From assembly GCA_946407735.1 (NCBI GenBank), contig CAMJPL010000002.1, positions 1 to 64,000 of the forward strand: a stretch of DNA of 64,000 bases. Reading direction: 5' to 3'. The translations under genes were made by a program, and so were the position numbers. Below are positions 39,280 through 49,369 of this stretch, piece by piece (the stretch's first letter is position 1; the number at the start of each line of letters is the position of its first letter). Origin of the DNA: an uncultured Clostridia bacterium (lineage in GTDB: Bacteria > Bacillota > Clostridia > Oscillospirales > CAG-272). The notes below the pieces were generated by a model. It searched no databases. It saw only the letters and a list, made by a program, of their open reading frames with translations, and was not told the DNA's origin.

Positions 39280-42077
39280 ATCGAAACCTCCCTGATAGCT
39301 TTCAGTTCATTATATACGATATCGCTGTCATCCGATCCCGGCTCGAGCACGACCGGAATCTTTTTCTTTTTCGCCGCCTCGTAAACGGCGGCGAGGACAT
39401 CTTCCCTCTCCCCGCCGGATATCGGCGAGCTCATCGGGTATCTCTGACCGAACATGTCGGTCTTCATATCCGACAGGATAAGCATTCCGGCGTTCTCGGG
39501 AAGCGACGCCGCCTCTCCCGCCGCCAGAGCGAAGCAGCTGCTGTACGCAAGCGAGCCGTATCTTCCGCCGTCCCAGAGCTCGTACTGCTCGCTGAGCGGG
39601 ATGAGCTGATCGCGGTTCACGACATACGGCATGACGCCTCTTTCCCTGCAAAGCGCGGCGATGACTTCGAGCGATCTGAGCGAGCCGCTTACAGCCTGCT
39701 CATGCGAGTATTCGTTCTCGGCGTTGCGGTGAAGCGAGAATATCGCTCCGGCGCAGCCGTAGCATGACGCCTTGTCCAGCGCCTCGCGTATGAATTCGAT
39801 CGCTCTCTCCGTCCTCTTCGGGAAATTCCCGATGATGGTGAGCTCGGGCACGTGATCGAGCATGCGGGTGAAATCGACCATCACCTTCACCGACTGAAGG
39901 CGGAACATATGTCCCTCCTTTTCGGCGGCGGCTTTGTCCAGCCTGCCGAAATATGAGGCCGGGAGCTTCACGCCGGCGAAATGATGGGGGAAAGTCGGAT
40001 GATCGAGCAGATATCTCCCGGCGTCGCTCACATCCTCGGTAAGCGCAAGATAGAGATCGTCTCCTGTGAAAACGGGATTCGTCTCCTCCATCCTGCCGAG
40101 CCTTATGCCGTCTGCGCGCACCCTGAACATCCTGAAATCGTACGGCGGCAGCTCATACCTGCCCTCTTTCTTCTCCCCGCCGTCTTTTTGCGTCACGCCT
40201 CTCGGAAGAAATTCGCCGAGTCCCTTCACGCAGTCGTCTATGACGATCTCCTCGGCGGACACATCGCCTTCGGCGGCGAGTATATCGAACCGCTCCGTTT
40301 CAAGCGTGTTGTTTGCGACATACAGCGTGTATTCGCCGTCGTCCTTCACGGCAAGGGTGTAATGCAGACGGCGGTTCGACACATAGATCAGACGGAGCGA
40401 ATCGAACAGCGACGCGAGATAACTCTTTGCTTCTCCGCTCAGCCTGTACGGGTGGCAGATCTCACCGTTCGGCTGATTGTCAGCAGAAAGCGCCTCGCCC
40501 GTCGGTACGAGCGCATTTCGGATCGTCATGACGGAGCCGGAGCCGTAATGCGTAAGCGAAAGATTTCCGCCGCCGAACAGATGTTCGTCATCGCAGCCGC
40601 ACTTCGGCTCGAACACGACGGCCGTGCCGCCATCTCGGACGTATTTTCTGATCTTGTCGTAGGTCTCGCGGTCGAGCGTCACGTCCGGCAGGATGACGGC
40701 GGCGCGGTACCTTGACAGCACCTCGTATCGGACATCCGACAAAAGCACGTCGGCGATCTCGCCGTACGGAGTCGGTGTCATGAAGCCGCACTCGTCACGG
40801 TAAAATCCGGCGTTCTCATATCCGGGGTACAGCATCGAGAACAGGCAGTCGAGGGTATGATCGCCTTCGCCGTACGGGAGATCTCCCCAGACACGGTAGA
40901 CGGCCGAAGTATAAAGGTGTCTCGGCGGCGTCCAGCCGGAGAAGAAATCGGCGACTATCGCGAGAGGAGCGTAATGCGTCCCGGCGCTCCCGTTCTTTTC
41001 GACGAAATCGGCGCAGTAACGCTGGATCTCGCCTACCGGCGTAAGGGTGTATTTTTTATTTCCGACGATATAGTGCAGATCGTCCGTCACATCTCCCGGC
41101 TGCGCCTCAGATGTCGTGAACCAGCTCCCCTCGAAGCCGAGGATGTCGCTTCCGTAGATATACTGGTTATATATCAGCCGGCGAAGGAGCGAAAGCGATG
41201 TGCCGCCCGTCCTGCCCTTCTCATATCCGAGGAATGTGTCGGGCTCGTCGTCCATGACGGCGTAATCCTTGTAGCCCCATCTGTTCCACACCGACGCGTT
41301 GCCGTAGTACAGCAGTCCGTACTGCTTTGCCGCGCCGCGTATGAAGGAAAACCACATCGGATTCGACGGCAGCGCCTGAGCCGTCTCGGCGCCGATCATG
41401 ATGGTGTTGCCCTCCTTCGCGAAATAATGGAGGTAGGTGAGCGAGGAAAGGGTCACGGTATGGTTGAGCATGGCGTCCCCGAGCTTCTCAAAATAGCTGT
41501 GGAACTGCCTGTACTGCGCTTTGCGGTCGTTTATGATCGGAGTCTTGCTCTCGGCGGAGGCGTGGATATATCTGCCGTCCTGCTCGCCGTTGTCATAGCC
41601 GAGGAAATGATCGCCGAGCTTTTCCTTCATATATCTGTCGGCGGAAGACGGTATGCTGTACTCTCCCCAGATGCCGGTCACCGGCTTCGATCCTGGCACA
41701 TATCCCCAGAAATCGAACATGTACAGCCCTCTCTCAGCGCAGATATCGACGAGCTCGCCGAAATTCCCGGCGAAAAGCGTCGGATACACCGGCCAGAGCA
41801 CCCGCCCGAGACGGAAATGATCGACATAGAGATCGATCGTCTCCTTTATCTCCTTCAGCATCGAGCCGTCGTCGGGCAGAGGTCTAGCCCCCATGTCGGC
41901 CGCCTCGCCGATGTCCTTTATATTCGGCGATGTGGACGGAAATCCGCGGAGCGAAGTGAACTGGATCCTGCCGCCGAGAGCCTTTCTCGTGACGGCCTTC
42001 GCCGTGCGCCTGCCGTAATCCGGGTATTTCTCCGGTTCTGTCGGATGAAGATAAACCTTGACTGTCATATTATTCAC
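39276..42077 (-). CDS. Large hypothetical protein, candidate glycoside hydrolase
   Basis: 933 aa single ORF with 4-bp overlap to the next gene; TIM-barrel/GATase-like character; no family recognised. Confidence 0.65.
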   Translation of the reverse strand: MNNMTVKVYLHPTEPEKYPDYGRRTAKAVTRKALGGRIQFTSLRGFPSTSPNIKDIGEAADMGARPLPDDGSMLKEIKETIDLYVDHFRLGRVLWPVYPTLFAGNFGELVDICAERGLYMFDFWGYVPGSKPVTGIWGEYSIPSSADRYMKEKLGDHFLGYDNGEQDGRYIHASAESKTPIINDRKAQYRQFHSYFEKLGDAMLNHTVTLSSLTYLHYFAKEGNTIMIGAETAQALPSNPMWFSFIRGAAKQYGLLYYGNASVWNRWGYKDYAVMDDEPDTFLGYEKGRTGGTSLSLLRRLIYNQYIYGSDILGFEGSWFTTSEAQPGDVTDDLHYIVGNKKYTLTPVGEIQRYCADFVEKNGSAGTHYAPLAIVADFFSGWTPPRHLYTSAVYRVWGDLPYGEGDHTLDCLFSMLYPGYENAGFYRDECGFMTPTPYGEIADVLLSDVRYEVLSRYRAAVILPDVTLDRETYDKIRKYVRDGGTAVVFEPKCGCDDEHLFGGGNLSLTHYGSGSVMTIRNALVPTGEALSADNQPNGEICHPYRLSGEAKSYLASLFDSLRLIYVSNRRLHYTLAVKDDGEYTLYVANNTLETERFDILAAEGDVSAEEIVIDDCVKGLGEFLPRGVTQKDGGEKKEGRYELPPYDFRMFRVRADGIRLGRMEETNPVFTGDDLYLALTEDVSDAGRYLLDHPTFPHHFAGVKLPASYFGRLDKAAAEKEGHMFRLQSVKVMVDFTRMLDHVPELTIIGNFPKRTERAIEFIREALDKASCYGCAGAIFSLHRNAENEYSHEQAVSGSLRSLEVIAALCRERGVMPYVVNRDQLIPLSEQYELWDGGRYGSLAYSSCFALAAGEAASLPENAGMLILSDMKTDMFGQRYPMSSPISGGEREDVLAAVYEAAKKKKIPVVLEPGSDDSDIVYNELKAIREVSI

Positions 42078-42095
42078 CTTATACGGTTGTTTTTT

Positions 42096-43133
42096 TCAGA
42101 AGCACCTGTCTTTTCTGTCTTTTCTGCACCGTTCGATATTCCCGCATCTGTAGCACAGCTCGTTTTCGCAGATGCCGTCGTTTTCAAAATATGAGAGGAT
42201 GTTGTCTATCGTAGTCTGCGCTATGCTGGACAGCGCTTCCTCGGTCAGAAACGCCTGATGAGAGGTGACGATGACGTTCGGCATGGATATCAGTCTCGAA
42301 AGCAGATCGTCGTCCATTATATGCCCCGAGCGGTCCTCGAAGAAGATATCCGCCTCCTCCTCATAGACGTCAAGGCAGGCGGCGCCTATCTTCCGGCTTT
42401 TTATGCCGTCGAGAAGAGCTTCGGCGTCGATGAGACCGCCTCTCGAGGTATTGATTATCACCGCGTTTTTCTTCATCTTCCCGATACTGTCGGCGCTTAT
42501 GATATGCCTCGTCTCATCAGTCAGCGGGCAATGAAGGGAGATGATATCGCTCTCCGCGAATAGACGGTCGAGGTCAACGTACTCAGCGCCGATATCGGCT
42601 GAGGGATATTTGTCATACGCGAGTACCTTCATGCCGAAGCCGCGGCAGATATCTGTGAATATCCTGCCGATTCTTCCCGTGCCGATAACTCCGACGGTCT
42701 TTCCGTATAGATTGAATCCGGTGAGCCCGCTCAGAGAGAAATTGAAATCGCGGGTCCGGTTGTACGCCTTATGAATGCGGCGGACAGATGTGAGCAGCAG
42801 AGCCATGGCGTGCTCGGCTACCGCGTTCGGCGAGTAGGACGGGACATGGACCACGTGGATCTTCCCGAAAGCCGATCTTACGTCGACGTTGTTGTACCCG
42901 GCGCATCTGAGAGCGATCAGCCTGACGCCCAGAGCGTAAAGCCGGTCGATGACGGCGGCATTCACCGTATCGTTCACGAAGACGCAGACGGCTTCGCAGT
43001 CCTGCGCCAGATTCACCGTGTCCTCGTTCAGCTTTGTCTCGATAAAGCGAAACCTGACGCCGTGAAGGTCTCCGAATTTCTGAAAAGAAGGCCTGTCGTA
43101 TTCCCTGGTGTCGAAAAAAGCGACGTTTATCAT
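42096..43133 (-). CDS. D-2-hydroxyacid (D-lactate-type) dehydrogenase
   Basis: LRCAGYNNVD; VPSYSPNAVAEHAMAL; GVIGTGRIGRIFTDICRGFGMKVLAYD; INTSRGGLID. Confidence 0.92.
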   Translation of the reverse strand: MINVAFFDTREYDRPSFQKFGDLHGVRFRFIETKLNEDTVNLAQDCEAVCVFVNDTVNAAVIDRLYALGVRLIALRCAGYNNVDVRSAFGKIHVVHVPSYSPNAVAEHAMALLLTSVRRIHKAYNRTRDFNFSLSGLTGFNLYGKTVGVIGTGRIGRIFTDICRGFGMKVLAYDKYPSADIGAEYVDLDRLFAESDIISLHCPLTDETRHIISADSIGKMKKNAVIINTSRGGLIDAEALLDGIKSRKIGAACLDVYEEEADIFFEDRSGHIMDDDLLSRLISMPNVIVTSHQAFLTEEALSSIAQTTIDNILSYFENDGICENELCYRCGNIERCRKDRKDRCF

Positions 43134-43166
43134 GATGTCATATCCCCGTTTTCTCGTCTGTCGATC

Positions 43167-43706
43167 CTATGTCCTTTTATATCCCGCGGCCTTGCTTTCA
43201 GCCAGCAGGGTGTTTCCGGCGTCATATATTTCCTCGCTCAGCACGGCGAAGACGATATTTATCGAAGCGTCAGCATGGCGGTCGAGGAAATCGCCGCAGG
43301 CGCGGAGCGCCTCACGCCATGCTCCGTTCACCGGATATCCGTATATGCCGGAGGATATCAGGGGAAATACTATCGAGTGACAGCCGTTTTCCGCCGCGAG
43401 CGTAAGCGAGCTTTGATACGCCGAGTAAAGCAGCTCCGCCTCGCCGCGCCTGCCGCCCCTCCAGACGGGTCCGACCGCGTGGATTATATATTTCGCCTTT
43501 GAATCGAAGCCCGGCGTGATGACCGCTGAGCCGGTATCGCAGCGGCCGATCTTATCGCAGGCTTCGCTCAGCTTTCTGTATCCGGCCGCGTCGAATATCG
43601 CGCCGCAGACGCCTCCGCCGGCCATGAGATCCTCATTCGCGGCGTTTACGATGGCGTCGGCGGACAGCTCCGTGATGCCTGCCTTCCTTATTTCTATCGA
43701 GTTCAT
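43167..43706 (-). CDS. Macro-domain protein (ADP-ribose-binding/hydrolase type)
   Basis: DAIVNAANEDLMAGGGVCGAIFDAAGYRKL; YIIHAVGPVWRGG; IVFPLISSGIYGYP. Confidence 0.94.
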   Translation of the reverse strand: MNSIEIRKAGITELSADAIVNAANEDLMAGGGVCGAIFDAAGYRKLSEACDKIGRCDTGSAVITPGFDSKAKYIIHAVGPVWRGGRRGEAELLYSAYQSSLTLAAENGCHSIVFPLISSGIYGYPVNGAWREALRACGDFLDRHADASINIVFAVLSEEIYDAGNTLLAESKAAGYKRT

Positions 43707-43825
43707 GATCCCTCCGGCATAACTTCGCGTTTTGATCCTGTGTACATATATTATACCATATTATTATCGGTTTGTATAGCCGAAAGAAAATATTTTCATC
43801 ATTTTTCTTCCGGGACGATTAGCTG

Positions 43826-43854
43826 TTGAAATGCAGGCGCGATAATGGTATAAT
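43826..43854 (+). promoter_or_regulatory. sigma70-type promoter (TTGAAA-17-TATAAT)
   Basis: TTGAAA 43826-43831, TATAAT 43849-43854. Confidence 0.75.
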
Positions 43855-43909
43855 ATATGAAACGCCGAATAAACGCGGCGCTTGGAAGAAAAATGACAAG
43901 AGGTACAAA

Positions 43910-45325
43910 ATGAAGATCCCGATATCGACGGAGAAGAAATGGCGGATATCGCCTTATCTGAATATGCAGTTCATGGAGCCGCTCGGCACGGCGGATTCGT
44001 CTGTCGACGCCGGATGGGATTATCTGCGCGGCTGCTGGCATGAGGATCTGATTGATCTTGTGCGTGATCTCGCTCCCGGCATGGTGCGATGGGGCGGCTG
44101 CTTCGCGTCCTATTATCACTGGTATGAGGGTGTCGGCCCGACAAGAAAGCCGATGCTGAACCTGTGCTGGGACGGGATATACTCGAACGCCGTCGGCACA
44201 AGGGAGTTCGTCGATTTCTGCCGCAAAACAGGCGCCGAGCCGCTGCTTGTCATGAACATGGAGTCCGACGGGCGCATGGGATGGGCTTATCCCGGAAACG
44301 GAGACAGCCGACTCGGAACGGCGGATGAAGCCGCCGCGTGGATCAGGTACTGCAACGATCCCGACGACAGGCTTCGCCGTGAGCATGACCCCGGCGGGCC
44401 GTACAATGTCCGCTGGTGGCAGATCGGAAACGAGACCTCATACGATCCGAGCGGCTATTCGCTGAATGAAGCCGCAGAAGCTACCGCCCGCTTCGCCGCC
44501 GCCGCTCACGCCGCCGACCCGTCGGTAAACCTTATCGCCTGGGGCGACAGCGGCTGGGCGGAGAGGATGTGCGAGACCGCCGGAGACGATATCAGCCATA
44601 TAGCCTTCCACTGCCACTACGGCTCGGCTCTCGCCGATTCCCCGCTGTACGATACCGAATACCGCCGAGATCCGTACAGGACATGGCAGCACCTTATGTC
44701 GGCGTCGACAATAGTCGAAAACACTATCGCGGAGATGAAGGAACAGGTAAGACCGTACGGCAGGCGTCTCGCCATGACGGAGGGGCATTTCACCTTAAGA
44801 GGCCGCAACAGATGCGACGTGCTGTCGACATGGGCGGCCGGAGCCGCCTACGCCCGGAATCACAACATCATCCTACGCGGCAGCGACATGCTGGATATCG
44901 CGACGATGGCTGACTTCTTCGGCAGCATATGGCAGGTAAACGCGATAATGATCCCGACTCCGCACCGAAGCGGAAAGCCTTATCTGCAGCCTGTCGGACA
45001 GGTAATGCGGCTCTTCGGAAGATACTGCGGCGAATATTACACCGGTGAGTTCGTCTCGCCGTCAGCCGACATCGTGACGAGCGTCAGCGGCGATACGCTG
45101 TATATCCACGCCGTAAATCTCAGGCCCGACACTCCTTTCGAGATCGAGGCGGATATCGGGACACCGGTGAAAAGCATGACGGCACATGAGATCGCCCCGT
45201 CAGACCCGATGATTGAGGTGACTCCTCAAAACAGCGGCGTATTCGATCCGATTGAAAAAACGATAACCGGCGGAAGGTACGTCCTGCCCCCGGCCGGAGT
45301 CGCGGCGATAGATATAAAGCTTTGA
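43910..45325 (+). CDS. GH51-like alpha-L-arabinofuranosidase
   Basis: WWQIGNETSYDPSGYS acid/base region; LAMTEGHF nucleophile-type motif. Start moved from 43826, which is inside the promoter. Confidence 0.75.
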   Translation: MKIPISTEKKWRISPYLNMQFMEPLGTADSSVDAGWDYLRGCWHEDLIDLVRDLAPGMVRWGGCFASYYHWYEGVGPTRKPMLNLCWDGIYSNAVGTREFVDFCRKTGAEPLLVMNMESDGRMGWAYPGNGDSRLGTADEAAAWIRYCNDPDDRLRREHDPGGPYNVRWWQIGNETSYDPSGYSLNEAAEATARFAAAAHAADPSVNLIAWGDSGWAERMCETAGDDISHIAFHCHYGSALADSPLYDTEYRRDPYRTWQHLMSASTIVENTIAEMKEQVRPYGRRLAMTEGHFTLRGRNRCDVLSTWAAGAAYARNHNIILRGSDMLDIATMADFFGSIWQVNAIMIPTPHRSGKPYLQPVGQVMRLFGRYCGEYYTGEFVSPSADIVTSVSGDTLYIHAVNLRPDTPFEIEADIGTPVKSMTAHEIAPSDPMIEVTPQNSGVFDPIEKTITGGRYVLPPAGVAAIDIKL

Positions 45326-45342
45326 AATGAACTCTCCATAAC

Positions 45343-45395
45343 AAAAGCCGGGATGTCGGTTTCGGCGGAAAATCAGGCATCCCGGCGCTGTTTTG
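45343..45395 (+). terminator. Rho-independent terminator
   Basis: GCCGGGATG ... CATCCCGGC gctgtttt. Confidence 0.7.
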
Positions 45396-45467
45396 CCGGG
45401 TCTTAGTTTCTCTGTTTTTTCTTTTTCTGAAAAATATGATATCGACGCAAAAGAGCCGAATTTCGGC

Positions 45468-45496
45468 TTGACATGAGCGGCGCATGAGTGTATAAT
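45468..45496 (+). promoter_or_regulatory. sigma70 consensus promoter (TTGACA-17-TATAAT)
   Basis: TTGACA 45468-45473, TATAAT 45491-45496. Confidence 0.8.
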
Positions 45497-45583
45497 AATT
45501 CCGGCGAACATATCCGCGGCGTCATAAGGCGTCGGATATATATTCTTTTCTTTCTAGTCCAACTAAGAATCGGGTAACAGCTC

Positions 45584-46486
45584 ATGCTCCGTCAGATGCT
45601 TTTCCTCTACTTTTTCATACTCATAGGTCTTTTTCTCGGCAAATCGGGCAAGATCAATCCGGATCATACGGGCGTCATCTCCACTCTGCTGGTATATGTC
45701 TGCTCACCGTTTGTGAACCTGCGGACATTCGCCGGGAATTTCACGCTGTCGTATATAAGCAAAGGGTATAAATTCCTGATAGCGTCGGTGATTATAATCG
45801 CGGCGACGCATATACTCGGCGGACTGCTTTCAAAAAAGCTGACGGATGACGAATATGAGCGGAAGGTATGGCAGTATTCCCTTGTGGTGCCGAATTTCGG
45901 GTTTATGGGCATCCCGGTCGTCAGCGGCGCTCTCGGCGAGGAAGCGCTGATGGATTTCATGTTTTTCAGCCTTCCATTCAACATTTATATCTACGCCTAT
46001 TCCCTCCCCGTCCTCACACGCAGCAAGCCTTCCCTGCGCAGCTTCATAAACCCGCCGATGCTGGCGATCATAGCCGGTATGATACTGGGGCTTTCCGGCG
46101 TCGGTCTGCCTGATGTCGTGACCGATCTTATAAGCCCGGCAGCCGACGCTATGGGGTGCATCGCCATGATCCTGCTCGGAGCAGTGATATCGCAGTTCGA
46201 TATGAAGGCCATGCTCGTCAACAGGAACCTGTATATCATCACCTTCCTGCAGCTGATAGGGCTTCCCCTCATAATCGGTGTCCCGGCCATGCTCATCCTG
46301 CCGCCCGAGATGGGGCTGATCATAATGATCTTCGTTTCGCTCGCCTGCGGCCTGAACACGGTAGTCTTCCCGAAGCTCGTAAACGAGAACTGTCTCCACG
46401 GAGCCGGCATAGCGATAGTCTCGAGCACGGCCGCCAGCGTCACGGTGCCCGCTATAGTCGCCATCGCCTCAGCCGTATTCATGTAA
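45584..46486 (+). CDS. AEC (auxin efflux carrier) family transporter
   Basis: MLFLYFFILIGLFLGKSGKI; PNFGFMGIPVVSGALGEEAL; multi-TM. Confidence 0.9.
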   Translation: MLRQMLFLYFFILIGLFLGKSGKINPDHTGVISTLLVYVCSPFVNLRTFAGNFTLSYISKGYKFLIASVIIIAATHILGGLLSKKLTDDEYERKVWQYSLVVPNFGFMGIPVVSGALGEEALMDFMFFSLPFNIYIYAYSLPVLTRSKPSLRSFINPPMLAIIAGMILGLSGVGLPDVVTDLISPAADAMGCIAMILLGAVISQFDMKAMLVNRNLYIITFLQLIGLPLIIGVPAMLILPPEMGLIIMIFVSLACGLNTVVFPKLVNENCLHGAGIAIVSSTAASVTVPAIVAIASAVFM

Positions 46487-46569
46487 ACGGATGATCTCAC
46501 GGCGTCAGACAGAAATCCCGCTCACGCAGGCAGCTGATAAAAAATGAATCGGAAATATAAAACTGAAAA

Positions 46570-47472
46570 ATGAAAATAGTCATAATAATCCTTATAATCC
46601 TGGCCGTCCTCGTTATTTCGGCGTTCGTCATCGGCATCTCCTTCGCGCCGAACGTTCTCGGTATAAAGCCGCAGACGCTTGACGGGGCAAGAAAATGGCA
46701 GGAAGAACACTATGACATATCATGGTATGACGATATCGTAAAGGAAGATTTTACCGCAGAAAGCTTTGACGGATATATCCTTCACGCTCAGACGCTTTTC
46801 GCGTCTCAGGATTCCGACAGATACATCATCATCTCACACGGCTATACCGACAACCGCTTCGGCGCGCTGAAATACGCCGGGATGTATCTCGATCTCGGGT
46901 ACAACGCCGTCATCTACGATCTGCGCGGTCACGGAGAGAACAAGCCTGATTTCTGCACATACTCGATAAGAGAGAGCCTTGATCTGAACGCGCTGATATC
47001 CTGCGTAAGAGAAAAGTATCCCTCGCTTTCATCTCTCGCCCTTCACGGCGAGTCGCTCGGCGCGGCGTCGACGGCAGCGGTCCTAAAATACAGGCCTGAC
47101 GTCGATTTCGCCGTCGCAGACTGCGGATTCAGCGATATTACAAATGTTCTCAAAAACGCGCTCAAAACGGCGAATATGCCGACGTTCATAGTGGATTTTC
47201 TGTCGCTGTGCACCAAGATCAGATACGGCTACGCGTTGAGCGATATGAGACCGATAGACGCACTCGAAGAAAACGAGATACCCATCCTTTTCATCCACGG
47301 AGCCGATGATGCGTTCATAACGCCGGACAACAGCAGACGCATGAGCGAAGCGACAAAAGGATATTCGGAATTTCATACGATCCCCGGCGCCGGTCACGCC
47401 GAGTCGATACTGAAGGACAGGGAGAGATACGCCGAGATCGTGAAGGCGTTCATCGGGAAGATATCTGAGTGA
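46570..47472 (+). CDS. Alpha/beta hydrolase with N-terminal TM anchor
   Basis: IISHGYTDNRFGALKYAGMYLDLGYNAVIYDLRGHGEN; LHGESLGAAST; FIHGADDAFITP. Confidence 0.92.
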   Translation: MKIVIIILIILAVLVISAFVIGISFAPNVLGIKPQTLDGARKWQEEHYDISWYDDIVKEDFTAESFDGYILHAQTLFASQDSDRYIIISHGYTDNRFGALKYAGMYLDLGYNAVIYDLRGHGENKPDFCTYSIRESLDLNALISCVREKYPSLSSLALHGESLGAASTAAVLKYRPDVDFAVADCGFSDITNVLKNALKTANMPTFIVDFLSLCTKIRYGYALSDMRPIDALEENEIPILFIHGADDAFITPDNSRRMSEATKGYSEFHTIPGAGHAESILKDRERYAEIVKAFIGKISE

Positions 47473-47514
47473 TGTGAACATGTGAATCCTGATCAGTTTG
47501 TTTTCAAAATATCA

Positions 47515-47543
47515 TTGATATGGGGCAAAGAGTGTGATATAAT
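47515..47543 (+). promoter_or_regulatory. sigma70-type promoter (TTGATA-17-TATAAT)
   Basis: TTGATA 47515-47520, TATAAT 47538-47543. Confidence 0.75.
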
Positions 47544-47668
47544 ATTTGAAATATATTTTTCGCGCCGTGAAGATCCCGACATATACTCAGATATGCGTAT
47601 CACGCTTATGGCTGTCCTGTATCGACGGATCCGCAGCGGTGTCATGATGATTTCCGACAGGTCCCGAT

Positions 47669-49369
47669 ATGGCTGATAATATACCCGGAAAAACAAGAAA
47701 GACAAACCGGCGTCTCCTTATCTTTTACGACGCGCTGGGGATCATTGCCGTCTGGGCTCTTATCCTGGCACTGCATCCCTCAAGTCCCAGACCGTTCAGC
47801 GGCAATGTACTGATATATAATCTGATCGCCGCGCTCGTCTGCTTCACGGGCTTCCGCCTGATATTCGGCGTCTACCGCATGATATGGCGCACCGGCAATG
47901 TCGGCGCCTTCGCGAGGGAGACCGCCGCGCTTATTCTCGGAGTCCTTTCATACCTCGCGCTGTCAAGGATTGTCTCCGGTCTTCCGTTCACTACGGCGCT
48001 GGCGTTCTCCGTGACATGTGCGGCAATCGGCATATTCGGCAGGATAGCGTATTATTACGTCTACCGTCTGGCGAAGAAGGACAATCCGTTTTCAAGGGCG
48101 CTGAAAAAGCTAATCACGGCGCTTACTCTTGTCGACTTCGACTCGGAGGCCGACGGAGGCGTGATGCGGGTTGTGCTCGAACCCGCCGAGGCGTCTCACA
48201 GCCCGATAAACGAGATCCAGGCTGTCGCCGAGAAATTCGCCATACGCGGCGAGATCACGTCGGTGACACAGATCAACAAGGGTTATATCAACCGTACTTA
48301 TAAGATCGAAACGCTTTCCGAGACCGGTCACGTCCATAAATATCTCCTGCAGCGGATCAACACGAACGTTTTCCCGGATGTCGACGCTCTGATGAGCAAT
48401 TTCAAGCTCACGACAGATCACCTTCTCGGCAGGCTGAAGCTGCCGGGGAGCGGAAAGAAGGGATCGGTCCAGACGAGCAGGCCGACAAAGGACGGCAGGG
48501 CCTATCTTTCCGATCAGTCGGGATGCTGGAGAACGCTCGTGTATTTCGACGGAGTTTACTCACTTGATATCCCTGACAGTCCTGAAACATTCTATTACGC
48601 CGGAAAGGCGTTCGGAAGCTTCATACGCGAGATGTCGGACGTCGATGTATCCGACGTGGCGGTAGTCATCCCGAACTTCCACAATACGGCGAGCCGCTAC
48701 CGTGACCTTGAAAAGGTGATAGAGAAAGATCCGAAGGGCCGGCTCGCGGCAGTCATGCCGGAGGTGGAATTCATCCGCGCAAGATCCGGCAGCTTCGGTG
48801 TTATAACCGAAGCCCTTGAGTCGGGGAGGATCCCGACCAGAGTATGCCACAACGACTGCAACCTGAATAACATCCTGTTCGACAAGGAGACTCACCTGCC
48901 GGTCGCCATCATCGACCTTGACACCGTCATGCCGTCCTCGCCGCTTTACGATTACGGCGACAGCATGAGGATCGGCACCAACACCGCGACAGACGACGAA
49001 AAGGATCTCTCAAAGGTCTCCTGCGACCTCAATCTTTACGCGAAGTACGCGAGAGGCTATCTTGAAGAATGCGGACATATGCTGACAAAGGAGGAGCTAG
49101 AGCTTCTTCCGCTCGCCTCTCTCATAATAACGAGCGAGGACGGCATACGCTTTTTGATGGATCACATCGACGGCGACACCTATTACAACATCTACTATCC
49201 CGGACAGAATCTCGACAGGTCGAGAACGCAGCTCGCTCTGCTCGCCGATATGGAAAGAAAGCTGCCGGATATAATCGCGATTCTGCGGGATATCTACACC
49301 GGGCTCGGTCTTGACGCCGAGCTTGACGAGGATAAGATTACTTCAATGTGGAGGATCAGTAAATCATGA
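47669..49369 (+). CDS. PglF/CapD-type N-terminal membrane domain fused to a NahK-like N-acetylhexosamine 1-kinase/APH-fold phosphotransferase
   Basis: N-terminal 4-TM region with GFRLIFGVYRMIWRTGNVGAFARE; C-terminal INKGYINRTYKI, YLLQRINTNVFPDVDALM, RVCHNDCNLNNILFD, AIIDLDTVMPSSPLYDYGDSMRIG. Confidence 0.88.
   Translation: MADNIPGKTRKTNRRLLIFYDALGIIAVWALILALHPSSPRPFSGNVLIYNLIAALVCFTGFRLIFGVYRMIWRTGNVGAFARETAALILGVLSYLALSRIVSGLPFTTALAFSVTCAAIGIFGRIAYYYVYRLAKKDNPFSRALKKLITALTLVDFDSEADGGVMRVVLEPAEASHSPINEIQAVAEKFAIRGEITSVTQINKGYINRTYKIETLSETGHVHKYLLQRINTNVFPDVDALMSNFKLTTDHLLGRLKLPGSGKKGSVQTSRPTKDGRAYLSDQSGCWRTLVYFDGVYSLDIPDSPETFYYAGKAFGSFIREMSDVDVSDVAVVIPNFHNTASRYRDLEKVIEKDPKGRLAAVMPEVEFIRARSGSFGVITEALESGRIPTRVCHNDCNLNNILFDKETHLPVAIIDLDTVMPSSPLYDYGDSMRIGTNTATDDEKDLSKVSCDLNLYAKYARGYLEECGHMLTKEELELLPLASLIITSEDGIRFLMDHIDGDTYYNIYYPGQNLDRSRTQLALLADMERKLPDIIAILRDIYTGLGLDAELDEDKITSMWRISKS

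Noticed and set aside
40857-42194. 445-aa plus-strand ORF
   Set aside because: Antisense to the 933-aa ORF; the minus frame has protein-like composition and operon context
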